Assembly: GCF_002897035.1 (NCBI RefSeq)
Contig: NZ_BAUX01000005.1
Coordinates: 1 to 64,000, forward strand
DNA: 64,000 bases
From: Methylopila sp. Yamaguchi
GTDB taxonomy: Bacteria > Pseudomonadota > Alphaproteobacteria > Rhizobiales > Methylopilaceae
Direction: 5' to 3'
A program made the position numbers and the translations under genes. Positions 45,205 through 55,094 of this stretch are shown piece after piece (the first letter of the stretch is position 1; every line of letters starts with the position of its first letter). The notes under the pieces are model-generated. The model did not search any database, was not told where the DNA came from, and saw only the letters and a list, made by a program, of their open reading frames with translations.

Positions 45205-45648
45205 TCAGCCCTTCTTCTTGTACATGCCGAGCATGCGCTGGGTGACGAGGAACCCGCCGAAGATGTTGATCGAGGCGAGCACGAGGGCGACGAAGCCGAA
45301 GCCGCGAGCCCACCACGGGCCGGAGCCGCCGGCGAGATCGACGCCGACCGCGAGCAGCGCGCCGACGACGATCACGGACGAAATGGCGTTGGTGACCGCC
45401 ATCAGCGGCGTGTGCAGCGCGGGCGTCACGCTCCACACCACGTAGTAGCCGACGAACACCGCGAGCACGAAGATCGCGAGCCGGAAGACGAAGGGGTCGA
45501 TCACCCCGCCGGAGGCGCCGTGGAGCGCCGCGCCGGCGGCGTCGGCGATCTGGTCGGCGTAGCCCTGGGCGGCGGCCGCCGCGTCACGGGCGGCGTCGGC
45601 CGCGGCCTGCGCGCGGTCCGCGGCCTCTTCAGGAGACAGGACGGCCAT
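45205..45648 (-). CDS. pntAB: NAD(P) transhydrogenase membrane subunit PntAB (alpha2)
   Basis: The 147-residue protein has an Ala/Asp-rich N-terminal part (about 1-50) and four membrane segments beginning at [24 protein letters not shown]. It forms the proton channel with PntB. The split alpha subunit is the usual form in alphaproteobacteria. Its ATG shares a base with the pntAA stop (TGATG). Confidence 0.95.
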   Translation of the reverse strand: MAVLSPEEAADRAQAAADAARDAAAAAQGYADQIADAAGAALHGASGGVIDPFVFRLAIFVLAVFVGYYVVWSVTPALHTPLMAVTNAISSVIVVGALLAVGVDLAGGSGPWWARGFGFVALVLASINIFGGFLVTQRMLGMYKKKG

Positions 45649-46790
45649 CAGTTCGCCTCCGCCGGTTTTGCAATCGGATGGATGACGGCGCCGTCGCGGG
45701 TCAGAGCGGTCGCCTTGACGAGTTCGTCGTCCCAGTTGACGGCGAGCTCCTTGGTCTCCTTGGAGATCAGGGTCTCCAGGAAGGACGACAGGTTCTTGGC
45801 GTAGAGCGCCGAGGACGAGGCGGCGAGACGGCCGGGAACGTTGAGATGCCCGACGATCTTGACGCCGTCGATCTCGACGACCTGCCCGGGGACCGCGCCT
45901 TCGACGTTGCCGCCGCGCTCGACCGCGAGGTCCACGATCACCGAGCCGGGCTTCATCGACTTGACCATCGCCGCCGTCACCAGCCGCGGGGCCGAACGAC
46001 CCGGGATGAGCGCGGTGGTGATGACGATGTCCTGCTTGGCGATGTGCGCGGCCACGAGCTCGGCCTGCTTGGCCTGGTACTCGGCCGACATCGGCTTGGC
46101 GTAGCCGGCCGCGGTCTCGGCCTGCTTGAACTCGTCGTCCTCGACCGCGATGAACTTGGCGCCGAGCGAGGCGACCTGCTCCTTGGCCGCCGGACGGACG
46201 TCGGTCGCCGAGACCACGGCGCCGAGGCGGCGGGCGGTGGCGATGGCCTGCAGGCCCGCGACGCCCGCGCCCATGACGAAGGCCCGGGCCGGCGGAACCG
46301 TGCCGGCGGCGGTCATCATCTGCGGCATGGCGCGGCCGAACTCCGCCGCGGCGTCGATCACCGCGCGGTAGCCCGCGAGGTTCGCCTGGCTGGACAGCAC
46401 GTCCATCACCTGCGCGCGGGTGATGCGGGGCATCAGCTCCATGGCGAAGGCGGAGACGTTGGCGGTGGCGAGCGCCGCGATGGCGTCGGCCTGGCCGTAG
46501 GGGTCCATCGTGCCGATGACGAGCGCGCCGGGCTTCAGCCCCGCGAGACTCTCAGGGGACGGCCGGCGGACGGTGAGCAACACGTCGGCGCCGCTCAGGG
46601 CGTCGGCGCGCGAGGCGGCGATCTGCGCGCCCGCCTCTTCATAGGCGGCGTCGGTGACGCCGGACGCCACGCCCGCGCCCGTCTCGATGCTGATGTCGGC
46701 CCCGAGGCCCTTCAGCTTCTTGACGACGTCAGGCGTCAGCGCGACCCGCGGCTCCGCCGCGTCGGTTTCTTTCGCGACTGCGATTTTCAT
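45648..46790 (-). CDS. pntAA: NAD(P) transhydrogenase NAD-binding subunit PntAA (alpha1)
   Basis: The 380-residue soluble subunit binds NAD(H). It begins [20 protein letters not shown] and has the dinucleotide site [20 protein letters not shown] near residue 170, as in the alanine dehydrogenase/PNT family. It starts 4 bp after the upstream small gene and overlaps pntAB by one base at TGATG, so all four genes are probably one operon. Confidence 0.97.
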   Translation of the reverse strand: MKIAVAKETDAAEPRVALTPDVVKKLKGLGADISIETGAGVASGVTDAAYEEAGAQIAASRADALSGADVLLTVRRPSPESLAGLKPGALVIGTMDPYGQADAIAALATANVSAFAMELMPRITRAQVMDVLSSQANLAGYRAVIDAAAEFGRAMPQMMTAAGTVPPARAFVMGAGVAGLQAIATARRLGAVVSATDVRPAAKEQVASLGAKFIAVEDDEFKQAETAAGYAKPMSAEYQAKQAELVAAHIAKQDIVITTALIPGRSAPRLVTAAMVKSMKPGSVIVDLAVERGGNVEGAVPGQVVEIDGVKIVGHLNVPGRLAASSSALYAKNLSSFLETLISKETKELAVNWDDELVKATALTRDGAVIHPIAKPAEAN

Positions 46791-46794
46791 GGGG

Positions 46795-47079
46795 TCAGAC
46801 GACGTACCAGAGCGCCACGACCACAAGCGCCGCGACGGCGATCGGGATGATGGTGCCCTTCTGGGACACGGCGCCGATCACGCCGCCGACGATCGAGAGC
46901 ACGATGCCGAGGCCGCACAGCCACCACGGGCCGGTGACGCCGCCGATCGCCAGCGAGATCACGACCAGCACGACCATCGCCGTGCCGACCTTGGACATCT
47001 TCATGACCGCGGCGTAGGTCCGCTCGTGCTCCGCGTAGTCGTTGCCTGTCGCGGTCGCGTATTCCGTGGTTCCGGCCAT
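46795..47079 (-). CDS. aa3-type cytochrome oxidase subunit IV-like small membrane protein
   Basis: The 94-residue protein has the short N-terminal motif EYATATGNDYAEHERTYAAV of alphaproteobacterial aa3 oxidase subunit IV, then three membrane segments instead of the single one of true subunit IV. Genes of this type stand directly before pntAA in many rhizobia, so a role with transhydrogenase is at least as likely as one in the oxidase. AAGGGAC-like sequence precedes the ATG. Confidence 0.8.
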   Translation of the reverse strand: MAGTTEYATATGNDYAEHERTYAAVMKMSKVGTAMVVLVVISLAIGGVTGPWWLCGLGIVLSIVGGVIGAVSQKGTIIPIAVAALVVVALWYVV

Positions 47080-47337
47080 GATAAAGTCCCTTTGTGCGTT
47101 CTAATCGGCGCTTGAAGCTTCGGCTTAGCGGAAACGCGGGGGGGAGGCAATTCCCTTTCAGCGCCTGGCATGCCAAATACCAACAGCTTTTAGCCCTGCT
47201 GAACCCTTGATAACCCAGGCGGTCTAGCGCGCGCCCGCCTCCCGGCTCGGCTCGCGTGAGCCGAAACGCAGGCCTCGCGCGGCGGCTGCGTCCGAGCGGC
47301 GAAAGTAAGGCTGTCGGAGCTCTGGGTCGTCGCCGCG

Positions 47338-48183
47338 TCAGCGCCCTGCGGCGGCGGGCTGGACGAGGCGGACGATTTCGGCGGTGAGCCCCGCGCGCCG
47401 TGCGACATACGGCGCCGAGGTCGCCTTCGACTCCAGAAACACGGCCGCCCAGGCGCGCACCTCGTCGAGCGACCGGCCGGTCTCCGCGCAATAGGCCGCC
47501 ATGTACTCGGTCGCGAGCAGCCGGCGGTAGGCGCGCCCCAGCGGCGCCGGCGCCGGCGTGCCGATCCGCCGCGACGAGAAGATGATCGCGGCGGTGCGGC
47601 CGGCGTCCGCGGTCAGGGCCCCGAAGCCGGACCGGGCCCAGTCGAGCACGAGCAGCCGCTGGCCGTCCCACAGCACGTTCGAGGGCGAAAGATCGCCGTG
47701 GCAGAAACCGCGCTCGGACGCCCCGATCAGCTGCGGCACGCGGTCGAAGTCGGCCTCCGGCGCGAGCCGGCGCAGCCTCCTCAGGGCCCCCTCGGCCGAC
47801 ACGCTCTTCTTGTCGAACCTGGCGTCCGGTGGCGTGGCATGGATCTGCGCGTGCAGACGCGCCATGCGGCGGATGAGCGGCAAGGCGCGGTGGGGCCGCC
47901 ACCGCAGGGTGCTGGAAAGCGGCCGCCCAGCTTCGAACGACCCGACAACCGAGCGCCCGGCTGACGGGCCGGCCGGCTCGTCGACGCGCCAGGTCGGGAC
48001 GCCTGCCTCATACGCCAGCCGCGCGTTGCGGCGCTCGCGCTCGATCAGGTCGTCGGGCACGTCGTCGTGAAACGCCTTCTCGATCCGCCCGTCCGGCAGC
48101 CGATAAATGACGGCCTGGGTGCCGCGCCCGATCTCCAGACGGGTCTGGCCTCCGCGCCGCCCGAACCACTCAGACAGATCCAA
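47338..48183 (-). CDS. Aminoglycoside/choline-kinase-fold phosphotransferase
   Basis: The protein has a nucleotide-binding start (RLEIGRGTQAVIYRLPDG), the catalytic loop GFCHGDLSPSNVLWDGQRL and the metal site LLVLDWARSG, all in the order of the APH/RIO kinase fold. The substrate is unknown. No ATG fits: the frame is open upstream into non-coding-looking sequence, and I place the start at a TTG (48183) preceded by CCGGGAGA. It follows the ABC1-family kinase by about 120 bp. The start is weak and the family call is good. Confidence 0.7.
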   Translation of the reverse strand: MDLSEWFGRRGGQTRLEIGRGTQAVIYRLPDGRIEKAFHDDVPDDLIERERRNARLAYEAGVPTWRVDEPAGPSAGRSVVGSFEAGRPLSSTLRWRPHRALPLIRRMARLHAQIHATPPDARFDKKSVSAEGALRRLRRLAPEADFDRVPQLIGASERGFCHGDLSPSNVLWDGQRLLVLDWARSGFGALTADAGRTAAIIFSSRRIGTPAPAPLGRAYRRLLATEYMAAYCAETGRSLDEVRAWAAVFLESKATSAPYVARRAGLTAEIVRLVQPAAAGR

Positions 48184-48304
48184 ATCTCCCGGTTGTCGCC
48201 GAGCCTCCCGCCGGCGCGCCTCCTGAGACGCGCCGGGGCCGTGTGGCAGAGGCGCGGACGATAGCCTCTCGGGCCGAAGCGCGACAGCGCGGAGTAGAGA
48301 CCCC

Positions 48305-49672
48305 TCAGCCCAAAAGGCCAGCGGCCGCTTTGGCTTCGGCCTGCCGGGCCTCGACCCGCTCGACCGTGAAGTCCGCGATCGTCTCCTCGAACAGGCGGCG
48401 GAAGTTGAGTTCGGCCTGGAGGTGCAGGAACACGCCGCCGAGCCCGATTGCCGCACGATCCATGAAGACGAACTCGCGCGGGATGCGGATCGGGCCCTTG
48501 CGCTTCAGCTCCTGGTGCACGCGGGAGGCTTCGGCGCGGCCATAGGCGCCAGGCGACACGCCGTCGGCGATGGTCCGCACGCGGTCGTCGAGCAGGGGGC
48601 CGTAGATGAAGCGCGCCCAGATGTTGAGAACCTCGATCAGCTCCTGCTTCAGGCCGCGGAACCCCCAGGTCTCGTAGGCGTGAACCACCCGCGCGTCGTC
48701 GCCGTCGCGCAGGCCCTCGTAAAGGTCCACGACGCCGCCGACGAAGGCGGGCGGGAAGATGCGGATGCAGCCATAGTCCAGCAGGTTCACGCCCTGCGGC
48801 TCGCCACCCTCGTCGAAGGCCGCGTAATTGCCGAGGTGCGGGTCGCCGTGGATCACGCCATAGCGCGAGAACGGACGCCACCACGCCCTGAACATGGCGA
48901 CGGCGAGCCGGTTGCGGATCTCGAGCGGGGCCTCCTTGTGGACCAGCAGGCGCCGTCCCTCCAGCCAGTCGAGCGTCAGGAGACGGCCGGTCGAGAGCTC
49001 GTTCCAGACGCCCGGCACGCGCACCTCCGGCGTGTCCTGCAGCATGACGCCGTAGAGCGCGGCGTGCTTGGCCTCGCGGCGGTAGTCCAGCTCCTCGCGA
49101 ATCCGGGCGCCGATCTCCTCGACGATCTCGGAGGTGTCGATCGCGCTGTCGAAGCGCCGGCGCAGGTCGAACAGCAGCGACAGCTGACCGAGGTCCGCCT
49201 CGACCGCCGACGCCATGTCCGGGTACTGCAGCTTCACCGCCAGCCGTTCTCCGCCCTGAGAGGTCGCGCGGTGAACCTGCCCGAGCGACGCCGCAGCCGC
49301 GGGCTCCTTCTCGAACGATCCGAACTTCGCCTGCCAGTCCGGCCCGAGCTCCGCCGCCATCCGGCGCTTCACGAAGGCGTAGCCCATCGGCGGGGCGTCG
49401 GACTGGAGCTGCGACAGCTCCTCGGCGTACTCCGGCGGGAGGGCGTCGGGAATGGTGGCGAGCAGCTGCGCCACCTTCATGATCGGCCCCTTCAGGCCGC
49501 CGAGCGCCGCGCGCAGGTCCGCCGCCCGGTCGGCCCGCCCCGTCGCGCGGCCGAGAAGCTGCGAGCCCGCGATCCGCGCCGCCACCCCGCCGACGTTGAC
49601 GCCGACCCGCGCATAGCGCGAGGCGCGGGCGGCGAAGCGGTTGCGTTCGAGATCGCGATCGGATGGCGGCAT
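48305..49672 (-). CDS. ABC1/UbiB-family atypical kinase
   Basis: The 455-residue protein has the family's KxGQ-like motif as LKGPIMKVAQLLATIPDALP, the Ala-rich loop EPAAAASLGQVHRA, LAVKLQYPDM, the catalytic YGVIHGDPHLGNYAAF and LLDYGCIRIF. UbiB/ADCK members are ATPases that support ubiquinone and other lipid metabolism. There is no membrane segment at the C-terminus such as UbiB has, so it is a soluble paralogue and not UbiB itself. Confidence 0.88.
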   Translation of the reverse strand: MPPSDRDLERNRFAARASRYARVGVNVGGVAARIAGSQLLGRATGRADRAADLRAALGGLKGPIMKVAQLLATIPDALPPEYAEELSQLQSDAPPMGYAFVKRRMAAELGPDWQAKFGSFEKEPAAAASLGQVHRATSQGGERLAVKLQYPDMASAVEADLGQLSLLFDLRRRFDSAIDTSEIVEEIGARIREELDYRREAKHAALYGVMLQDTPEVRVPGVWNELSTGRLLTLDWLEGRRLLVHKEAPLEIRNRLAVAMFRAWWRPFSRYGVIHGDPHLGNYAAFDEGGEPQGVNLLDYGCIRIFPPAFVGGVVDLYEGLRDGDDARVVHAYETWGFRGLKQELIEVLNIWARFIYGPLLDDRVRTIADGVSPGAYGRAEASRVHQELKRKGPIRIPREFVFMDRAAIGLGGVFLHLQAELNFRRLFEETIADFTVERVEARQAEAKAAAGLLG

Positions 49673-49782
49673 AAGGGGACTTTCGGTTCGGCGGGGTGTC
49701 GAAGCTTACGTGGGCCCGCCACCCGGGGTTCCCAAGCCGAACGACGAAAATGCCGCGCGGCTTTCGCGCTCTTCCGCCGAAA

Positions 49783-50424
49783 TTACCCCGCCCGCTTGAT
49801 CCGGATCATCTTGAAGAACGGCGCGGGGAAGATCGACGTCACCTCGACGACGCTCATGTCGGGCGTGGTCGCGGCCCAAGCGTCGAGGCGCGAGACCTTG
49901 AAGTCGGTGGACCAGCCGACCGTCTTGACAATCGGGGCGAGCGCCGCCTCGATCTTCATGAGCGGGCCGTCCTCGGCGCCCATCTTGGAGGCGACGATGA
50001 TCTCGCCTCCGGGCTTCAGCACGCGCCGCATCTCCGAGAGCGCGGCCTCGGGGTTCGGCACCAGCGTGATGACGAAAGGCACGGTGACGGCGTCGAAGAC
50101 GGCGTCGGGCAGGCCGAGGTTGCAGGCGTCCATGACGGAGAGCCCGCGGACCTGGGTGAGGCCCTGCGCCACGACCTTCTCGCGCGCCTTGGCGAGCATG
50201 TGCTCGGAGAGGTCCACGCCGACCACGCGCGAGCTCGCGGGGTAATAGCGCAGCACGAGGCCGGTGCCGACGCCGACCTCGAGGATGTCGGGACCGCAGG
50301 CCGCGGCGGCGGCGGCGGCCTTCTTCTGGCCGTCGGCCAGAAACCGCACATAAACCTTGTCGTAGAACTTGGCCCAGATCTCGTAGGCCTTCTTCTGTCC
50401 TTCCAGATCGTACTGGACGCTCAC
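49783..50424 (-). CDS. pmtA: Class I SAM methyltransferase, PmtA-like phospholipid N-methyltransferase
   Basis: The 213-residue protein has [16 protein letters not shown], the SAM site [30 protein letters not shown], and [15 protein letters not shown]. This layout fits Rhodobacter-type PmtA, which methylates phosphatidylethanolamine towards phosphatidylcholine; UbiE-like methyltransferases are the alternative. The GTG start overlaps the mnmA stop by 4 bp (GTGA). Confidence 0.78.
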   Translation of the reverse strand: MSVQYDLEGQKKAYEIWAKFYDKVYVRFLADGQKKAAAAAAACGPDILEVGVGTGLVLRYYPASSRVVGVDLSEHMLAKAREKVVAQGLTQVRGLSVMDACNLGLPDAVFDAVTVPFVITLVPNPEAALSEMRRVLKPGGEIIVASKMGAEDGPLMKIEAALAPIVKTVGWSTDFKVSRLDAWAATTPDMSVVEVTSIFPAPFFKMIRIKRAG

Positions 50425-51608
50425 CGCATCGCCTCGCTCGCCGCTTCGTTCGGCGCGGGAACGCGCGGCTGGGGCCGAACGATCCCGCCGCCGAGCACCC
50501 GCTCGCCGGTCGCCTCGTCGTAGAACACGCAGGCCTGCCCCGGCGCGACGCCGCTCTCGCCGTCGAGCAGCTCCACCTCGGCCTCGCCCGGCCCAAGCGC
50601 CGTGAGCCGCGCGGGGACCGCGGGCCGCGTCGAGCGCACGCGGGCGCGGACGGCAAGGCCCGCGACGTCCTCGAAGGCGCCGTCGCCGAGCCAGTTCAGG
50701 CTGCGCAGGCGGATCGTCCGCGTCTCCAGCGCCTCGCGCGGGCCGACGACCAAGGTCTTCGCCGCGGCGTCGATGCGCACCACGTAGAGCGGCTCGCCGA
50801 CCGAAAGATTCAGGCCGCGCCGCTGGCCGACCGTGTAGCGGAGCACGCCCTCGTGGGTCCCCAGCCGGCGGCCGTCGATGTGCACCACCGGACCGGGCTC
50901 GGCGGCGCCGGGCTTCAGCTTCTCGATCATGTCGGCATAGCGGCCGCTCGGCACGAAGCAGATGTCCTGGCTGTCGGGCTTGTCGGCCACGATCAGCCCG
51001 AGTTCACGCGCGACCTCGCGCACCGCGGGCTTTGGCAGGCCGCCGAGCGGGAAGCGCAGCAGCGACAGCTGTTCCGGCGTCGTGCCGTAAAGGAAGTAGG
51101 TCTGGTCGCGGTCGGCGTCGGCGGGGCGATAGAGCCCGCGGCCGCCGCCCGGCAGAGCGCGCGAGGCGACGTAGTGTCCGGTGGCGAGGGCTGCGGCGCC
51201 GAGATCCTTCGCGGTCTGCAGCAGGTCGACGAACTTGACGGTCTGGTTGCAGGCGACGCAGGGGATAGGCGTCTCGCCGGCAAGGTAGCTCGCGGCGAAG
51301 GGGTCGATCACCGCCTCGCGAAACCGCTGCTCGTAGTCGAGCACGTAATGGGGGATGCCGAGCGTCTCCGCGACGCGGCGAGCGTCGTGGATGTCCTGGC
51401 CCGCGCAGCAGGCGCCCTTGCGGGCGGTCGCGGCGCCGTGGTCGTAGAGCTGCAGCGTGACGCCTACGACGTCGTAGCCGCTGCGCGCCAGCAGCCCCGC
51501 CACGACGGAGGAGTCGACGCCGCCGGACATGGCGACCACGACGCGCGTGTCGGCGGGCGCGCCGGGCAGATCGAGATCGATGGTCGGGGTCAAGGCGTGT
51601 CCAGCCAT
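50421..51608 (-). CDS. mnmA: tRNA 2-thiouridylase MnmA
   Basis: MnmA thiolates U34 of Lys, Glu and Gln tRNAs. The 395-residue protein has the PP-loop [18 protein letters not shown] near residue 22, the catalytic first cysteine in [12 protein letters not shown], and the second in [12 protein letters not shown]. The chosen ATG (MAGHALTPT) gives the usual length; the frame is open a further 48 codons of shadow sequence. It overlaps the methyltransferase gene by 4 bp. Confidence 0.96.
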   Translation of the reverse strand: MAGHALTPTIDLDLPGAPADTRVVVAMSGGVDSSVVAGLLARSGYDVVGVTLQLYDHGAATARKGACCAGQDIHDARRVAETLGIPHYVLDYEQRFREAVIDPFAASYLAGETPIPCVACNQTVKFVDLLQTAKDLGAAALATGHYVASRALPGGGRGLYRPADADRDQTYFLYGTTPEQLSLLRFPLGGLPKPAVREVARELGLIVADKPDSQDICFVPSGRYADMIEKLKPGAAEPGPVVHIDGRRLGTHEGVLRYTVGQRRGLNLSVGEPLYVVRIDAAAKTLVVGPREALETRTIRLRSLNWLGDGAFEDVAGLAVRARVRSTRPAVPARLTALGPGEAEVELLDGESGVAPGQACVFYDEATGERVLGGGIVRPQPRVPAPNEAASEAMR

Positions 51609-51666
51609 GATGCGTTGCGGCAGGTCTTTACTCCGCGCGGCGCTGTCGCGAAAGCGCAGCGTCGGC

Positions 51667-52590
51667 TCAACTGTCCGGCGCCGGCGCGAGGATGAGGCGG
51701 ATCGGCTCGAAGCCAGCCCGTTTCTTCCATGTAAGGAGCCCTTCCCCGCCATGCTCGGCCGCGCCGTAAAGCACGACGCGCACGCCCTCCACGAGCGGCT
51801 CCTCGCTCTCGATCAGCCAGCGGATAATGGCGTCGTGCAGCAGGTTCATGACGCCGTGGCCGAGGTGCTCGCCGTGGCCCATCAGGTCGGTGTAGTGCAG
51901 CACGTCGCCGATGCGCATCAGCTTCATGTAGGCGACGAGCCTGCGGTCGACCTGCACCCTGCCCTGAACGTGCCCCGGCTCGGGCAGGAACACGCCCCAC
52001 CACAACGTCCAGTGCCGTGAGCATTTCGGCATGCGCCAGGTCGCGGGCCGGGCGGCCGGCTTCGCGACGTCCTCGGGCTTCAGGAACCAGTAGTCGAGCA
52101 CAGGACCGGCGGCGCGGGTGCGCAGCGAGGTGCGCACGGCGTGAATGTCGTAGACGTGGGCGTGGACGGAGAAGCGCTCGGCCGCGTAGCCCATCTTGCC
52201 GGCCTTGCGGATCTTCGGCAGCGTCCGCGACGAGCGGCGCTTCACCACGGCCTCATAGTCCGCGACGCTGGCGAACCGCGCGAGATCGATCGCCATCGGC
52301 GTCAGCGACAGGCGGCGGGCGGCGCGCCCGAGCGTCCGGTCCAGGGGGCCCTCCCCCCGCGGCTTGAGCGCGTAGCGCGCGACCACGCGCCGGCGCTCGC
52401 CGGAATCGAAGCCGCAGGCCGGGCCGCAGCCGGCGACGCGATGGGGATGGATCATGATTTCGGGCGGCCCGCCCGCTGCGGCGCACTCAAAGCCGACGAT
52501 GCGCCGCCGACCGAGCGCGAGCGCAAGCGCCGGCTCGTAGGTCGAGTGGTAGACGGCGAGCGCCGCAGCCTTGAGCCTGTTCGCCATCAT
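51667..52590 (-). CDS. Unknown protein, possibly GNAT/FemAB-like acyltransferase
   Basis: The 307-residue protein has no signal peptide. The middle and end ([65 protein letters not shown]) follow the strand-helix pattern of GNAT or FemAB-type transferases, and the final KKRAGF resembles the last GNAT motif. I do not recognise a named family. Two adjacent ATGs (52590 and 52587) are possible starts. It ends 58 bp before mnmA on the same strand. Confidence 0.6.
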   Translation of the reverse strand: MMANRLKAAALAVYHSTYEPALALALGRRRIVGFECAAAGGPPEIMIHPHRVAGCGPACGFDSGERRRVVARYALKPRGEGPLDRTLGRAARRLSLTPMAIDLARFASVADYEAVVKRRSSRTLPKIRKAGKMGYAAERFSVHAHVYDIHAVRTSLRTRAAGPVLDYWFLKPEDVAKPAARPATWRMPKCSRHWTLWWGVFLPEPGHVQGRVQVDRRLVAYMKLMRIGDVLHYTDLMGHGEHLGHGVMNLLHDAIIRWLIESEEPLVEGVRVVLYGAAEHGGEGLLTWKKRAGFEPIRLILAPAPDS

Positions 52591-52780
52591 CCGGCTTCTA
52601 TCAGACGTTCCCCATCCTGATCGAGCCTGTTGAGCGCGCAAGCTCATCGTCTTGCCGAGGTCGTCCGAGGCGAGACGCGAGCCTTGATCGCAAACTGACC
52701 TCATGGCGCGGAGCCGGGCGCAGGTCAGCGGAGCGCGCGCTTCGCTCCTACAGCCGCTTTGCCTGCTCTCGAACGGCCGC

Positions 52781-53455
52781 TCAGGAGTTCGTGGCGGTCG
52801 TCGCCTTTACCTTGGTGACCGAGCTCAGCGGAACCGAAAGGCTGCCGATCAGCAGGACCGGGATGTCGCCGCTGAAGTCGACGCCGTCGACGACGCCCGT
52901 CACCTCGGTGCTGACGCTCGCGCCGTTGCCGGAGCTGTCCACGCTGCTGACGGTGACGGTGTAGTCGCCGGCCGGGGCGGCGGAGCCGTCGGTCTGCTTG
53001 CCGTCCCAGGTGAAGGTCGCCGTGCCCTTGTCGAGCGCCACCGTCTTCGTGGCGACGAGGTCGCCGTCGGCATTGCGGATCTTCACCGTCGCCGTGACGT
53101 CGTCCTCGGCCGAGGTCAGGCTCCAGCTCGCCTTGTTGTTCGTCAGCTTGGCGGTGTCGCCCGCGGCCGTCACGGTCTTGCCGACGAGGCCCACGGCGGT
53201 GTCGGAGCCGGCCGTCTGCGTCGCGTTGAGGATCGCGCTCAGGGTCGTATTGGACTGCAGCTGCTGCTCGACGCCGGCGAATTGGACGAGTTGCTGGGTG
53301 AACTGGTTGGTGTCCAGCGGGTCCAGCGGGTTCTGGTTCTGCAGCTGCGTGGTCAACAGCGTCAGGAAGGTGTCGAAGTTGCTCGCGAGCGTGGAACTCG
53401 CGACGGACGTGTTCGCGGAGCCGGAGGTCGAGGTGGAGGTCGCGGTGATCGACAT
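52781..53455 (-). CDS. flgD: Flagellar hook assembly scaffold FlgD
   Basis: FlgD caps the growing hook. The 224-residue protein has the conserved N-terminal block FLTLLTTQLQNQNPLDPLDT and QLVQFAGVEQQLQ (about 28-70), then a FlgD Ig-like domain with VKIRNADGDLV and TFTWDGKQTDGSAAPAGDY. It starts 16 bp after the fliK stop, so the two are one unit. The rest of the hook genes are not in the window. Confidence 0.94.
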   Translation of the reverse strand: MSITATSTSTSGSANTSVASSTLASNFDTFLTLLTTQLQNQNPLDPLDTNQFTQQLVQFAGVEQQLQSNTTLSAILNATQTAGSDTAVGLVGKTVTAAGDTAKLTNNKASWSLTSAEDDVTATVKIRNADGDLVATKTVALDKGTATFTWDGKQTDGSAAPAGDYTVTVSSVDSSGNGASVSTEVTGVVDGVDFSGDIPVLLIGSLSVPLSSVTKVKATTATNS

Positions 53456-53471
53456 CAGAAGATCCTTCGGC

Positions 53472-54869
53472 TCAGACGCGGACGTCCAGCGCCGACGCCG
53501 CGGCGCGGAGCGGGCGATAGGCGATGGGGGCGGCGTCGCGCCCGATGGGAAGGTCGGTCTCGTTCGCGTCGAGGGAGCCGCCGGCCGGCTCGCGCCGCGC
53601 CTGCGGGTCGCCGGCGTTCGCGCCGCCCGAGCGCACTTCGACGGTGAAGCCTCCCTCGGGCAGCCTGAAGCCGGCCTGCTCGAGCGTGCGCTGGAGCGCG
53701 CGGGCGTCGTTCTGCAGAAGGTCGCGCGCTTCGGCGCTGTCGACGGTCAGCTTCGCGCCGACCCGGCCGCCGCGGCCGATGTCGAGCCGGACGTCGATGC
53801 GGCCGAGGTCGGAGCCGTCGAGCTGCGCCTCGAAGCGGGTGCGTTTCAGGCCGGCGGTCGCGGCCGCGATCGCGTTCGACACGACGGCCGAGGCCAAGGC
53901 GGCCGTCGCCTGCGGCGTGGTCGGGGCGGCCGTCGCGGCGCTGGGCGCGGGCCGCGCCGCCGCGGCGTCGATCAATAGGACGGCGGAGGAGGAGGAGGAC
54001 GAGGACGCTGCCGCGCCGCTGTTCTGGAGCGTCGCAGGGGTGTCAGCCTCGGCCGCCTCGGAGCCGTGGGTCTGGCCGCCCGCGCCCTTTTGCTCCTCGC
54101 CTCCCCCTGCATCCGCCGACGCGCCGTCGCTGGCGGTCGCCGCGGCCGGATCAGCGGTCGCGACGGGGGTTTCGGGGGCCGTCGGGGCGAGCGGGTCCGG
54201 GACGACCCCCTGCGTCGCCGGGGCCGCGGCGGCGACGGCCACGGCCGCAGCCTGATGCGCGCTCGTCCCCGACGGGCTGGCGGACGGCTTGGCCGCCGCG
54301 GCGCCGGCGTCGGGCGCGGTCTTGGACGGATTGGAGACGCCAGGCTCGGTCTCGAAGTCCGGATCGGCCGTCCCGACCAGCGACGCAACGCCCTCGATCG
54401 TCGCGTTGGGTTCGCTTGAAGTATTCGCGGCGGGATTGGTCGCCGGGCTCGCGACGATCGGCTGTTGCACGCGAGCGAGCGCTTGCGGGTCCGCAACGAT
54501 CGTCGCCGGAGCGCCGGCGGTCGAGGCGGCCACGCCCTCAGCCTTCGCCTCGCCCTCCGCCGGCGTCACGGGGACCGCGAGAGGCGCGAGCGCCAGGGCG
54601 AGCACGACGTCCGGCAATGTCTGGCCGCGGCGGGCCGCGGGCCGTTCGGTCTCGTCCTGCTTCGCCGTCTCTTCGTCGGCGGCTTGCGAGCGCGGTTCGA
54701 CCGGCGCTCGCGTCGGAGAAGAATCGGTGGCGGCGACATCGTCCGCGGCGGCGAAATTCGCCGCGTCGAGCGCTTGGGCGAAGTCGCCGTCGGCCTGCGC
54801 GGCGCGCGCCGACGCGGCCGGCGGGACCGGCGCCTGGAGGCTTGAGCTGGACGAGACGGGATGCGGCAT
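53472..54869 (-). CDS. fliK: Flagellar hook-length control protein FliK
   Basis: FliK is the secreted ruler that stops hook growth. The 465-residue protein is Ala/Pro/Ser/Thr-rich and low-complexity from 1 to about 350, as is normal for this role. It ends in an Flg_hook domain (FEAQLDGSDLGRIDVRLDI, LTVDSAEARDLLQND, ALQRTLEQAGFRLPEGGF). The ATG at 54869 is chosen because a near-consensus sigma-54 promoter lies 34-48 bp upstream. The frame stays open beyond that promoter, and that part is probably not translated. Confidence 0.88.
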   Translation of the reverse strand: MPHPVSSSSSLQAPVPPAASARAAQADGDFAQALDAANFAAADDVAATDSSPTRAPVEPRSQAADEETAKQDETERPAARRGQTLPDVVLALALAPLAVPVTPAEGEAKAEGVAASTAGAPATIVADPQALARVQQPIVASPATNPAANTSSEPNATIEGVASLVGTADPDFETEPGVSNPSKTAPDAGAAAAKPSASPSGTSAHQAAAVAVAAAAPATQGVVPDPLAPTAPETPVATADPAAATASDGASADAGGGEEQKGAGGQTHGSEAAEADTPATLQNSGAAASSSSSSSAVLLIDAAAARPAPSAATAAPTTPQATAALASAVVSNAIAAATAGLKRTRFEAQLDGSDLGRIDVRLDIGRGGRVGAKLTVDSAEARDLLQNDARALQRTLEQAGFRLPEGGFTVEVRSGGANAGDPQARREPAGGSLDANETDLPIGRDAAPIAYRPLRAAASALDVRV

Positions 54870-54902
54870 GAGCGGGACCAGGACGCGGACGCTCCACGGG
54901 TC

Positions 54903-54917
54903 GCAATCGGCATGCCA
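54903..54917 (-). promoter_or_regulatory. Sigma-54 promoter of fliK-flgD
   Basis: The minus strand reads TGGCATGCCGATTGC. The -24 GG and -12 GC are exactly 10 bases apart, and the flanking TGGCA and TTGC match the RpoN consensus. Transcription would start near 54891, leaving a leader of about 22 nt before the fliK ATG. Confidence 0.8.
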
Positions 54918-54960
54918 TCCAAAGCGCTTGGAAAATGAGGGGTTTGGCCGCCCTAAAGCC

Positions 54961-54975
54961 CGGCGATTTCTGCCG
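54961..54975. promoter_or_regulatory. Probable FlbD-binding inverted repeat upstream of fliK
   Basis: CGGCG-ATTTC-TGCCG is an almost perfect inverted repeat of the form GGCR-N5-TGCC, centred about 77 bp upstream of the predicted sigma-54 start. Two elements of the same form lie in the fliF and flhA promoters. The position suits an enhancer for a sigma-54 activator such as FlbD. Confidence 0.6.
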
Positions 54976-55035
54976 GGGTGGGAAGATTTTGCCCTCGCTG
55001 CACGGCGACTAGCAGAACGCAAAGATCATAATTCG

Positions 55036-55062
55036 TTAAAGTTTGAATTACTAGTTTTTAAC
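55036..55062. promoter_or_regulatory. CtrA-like half-site array upstream of sciP
   Basis: TTAA at 55036, ATTA at 55047 and TTAAC at 55058 lie exactly 11 bp apart, the spacing of the two halves of a CtrA box (TTAA-N7-TTAA). The middle half-site is degenerate. The surrounding DNA is unusually AT-rich for this genome. Confidence 0.5.
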
Positions 55063-55094
55063 CTTTGTAGATCGCTCGAAGTCGGCTTTTCCGC

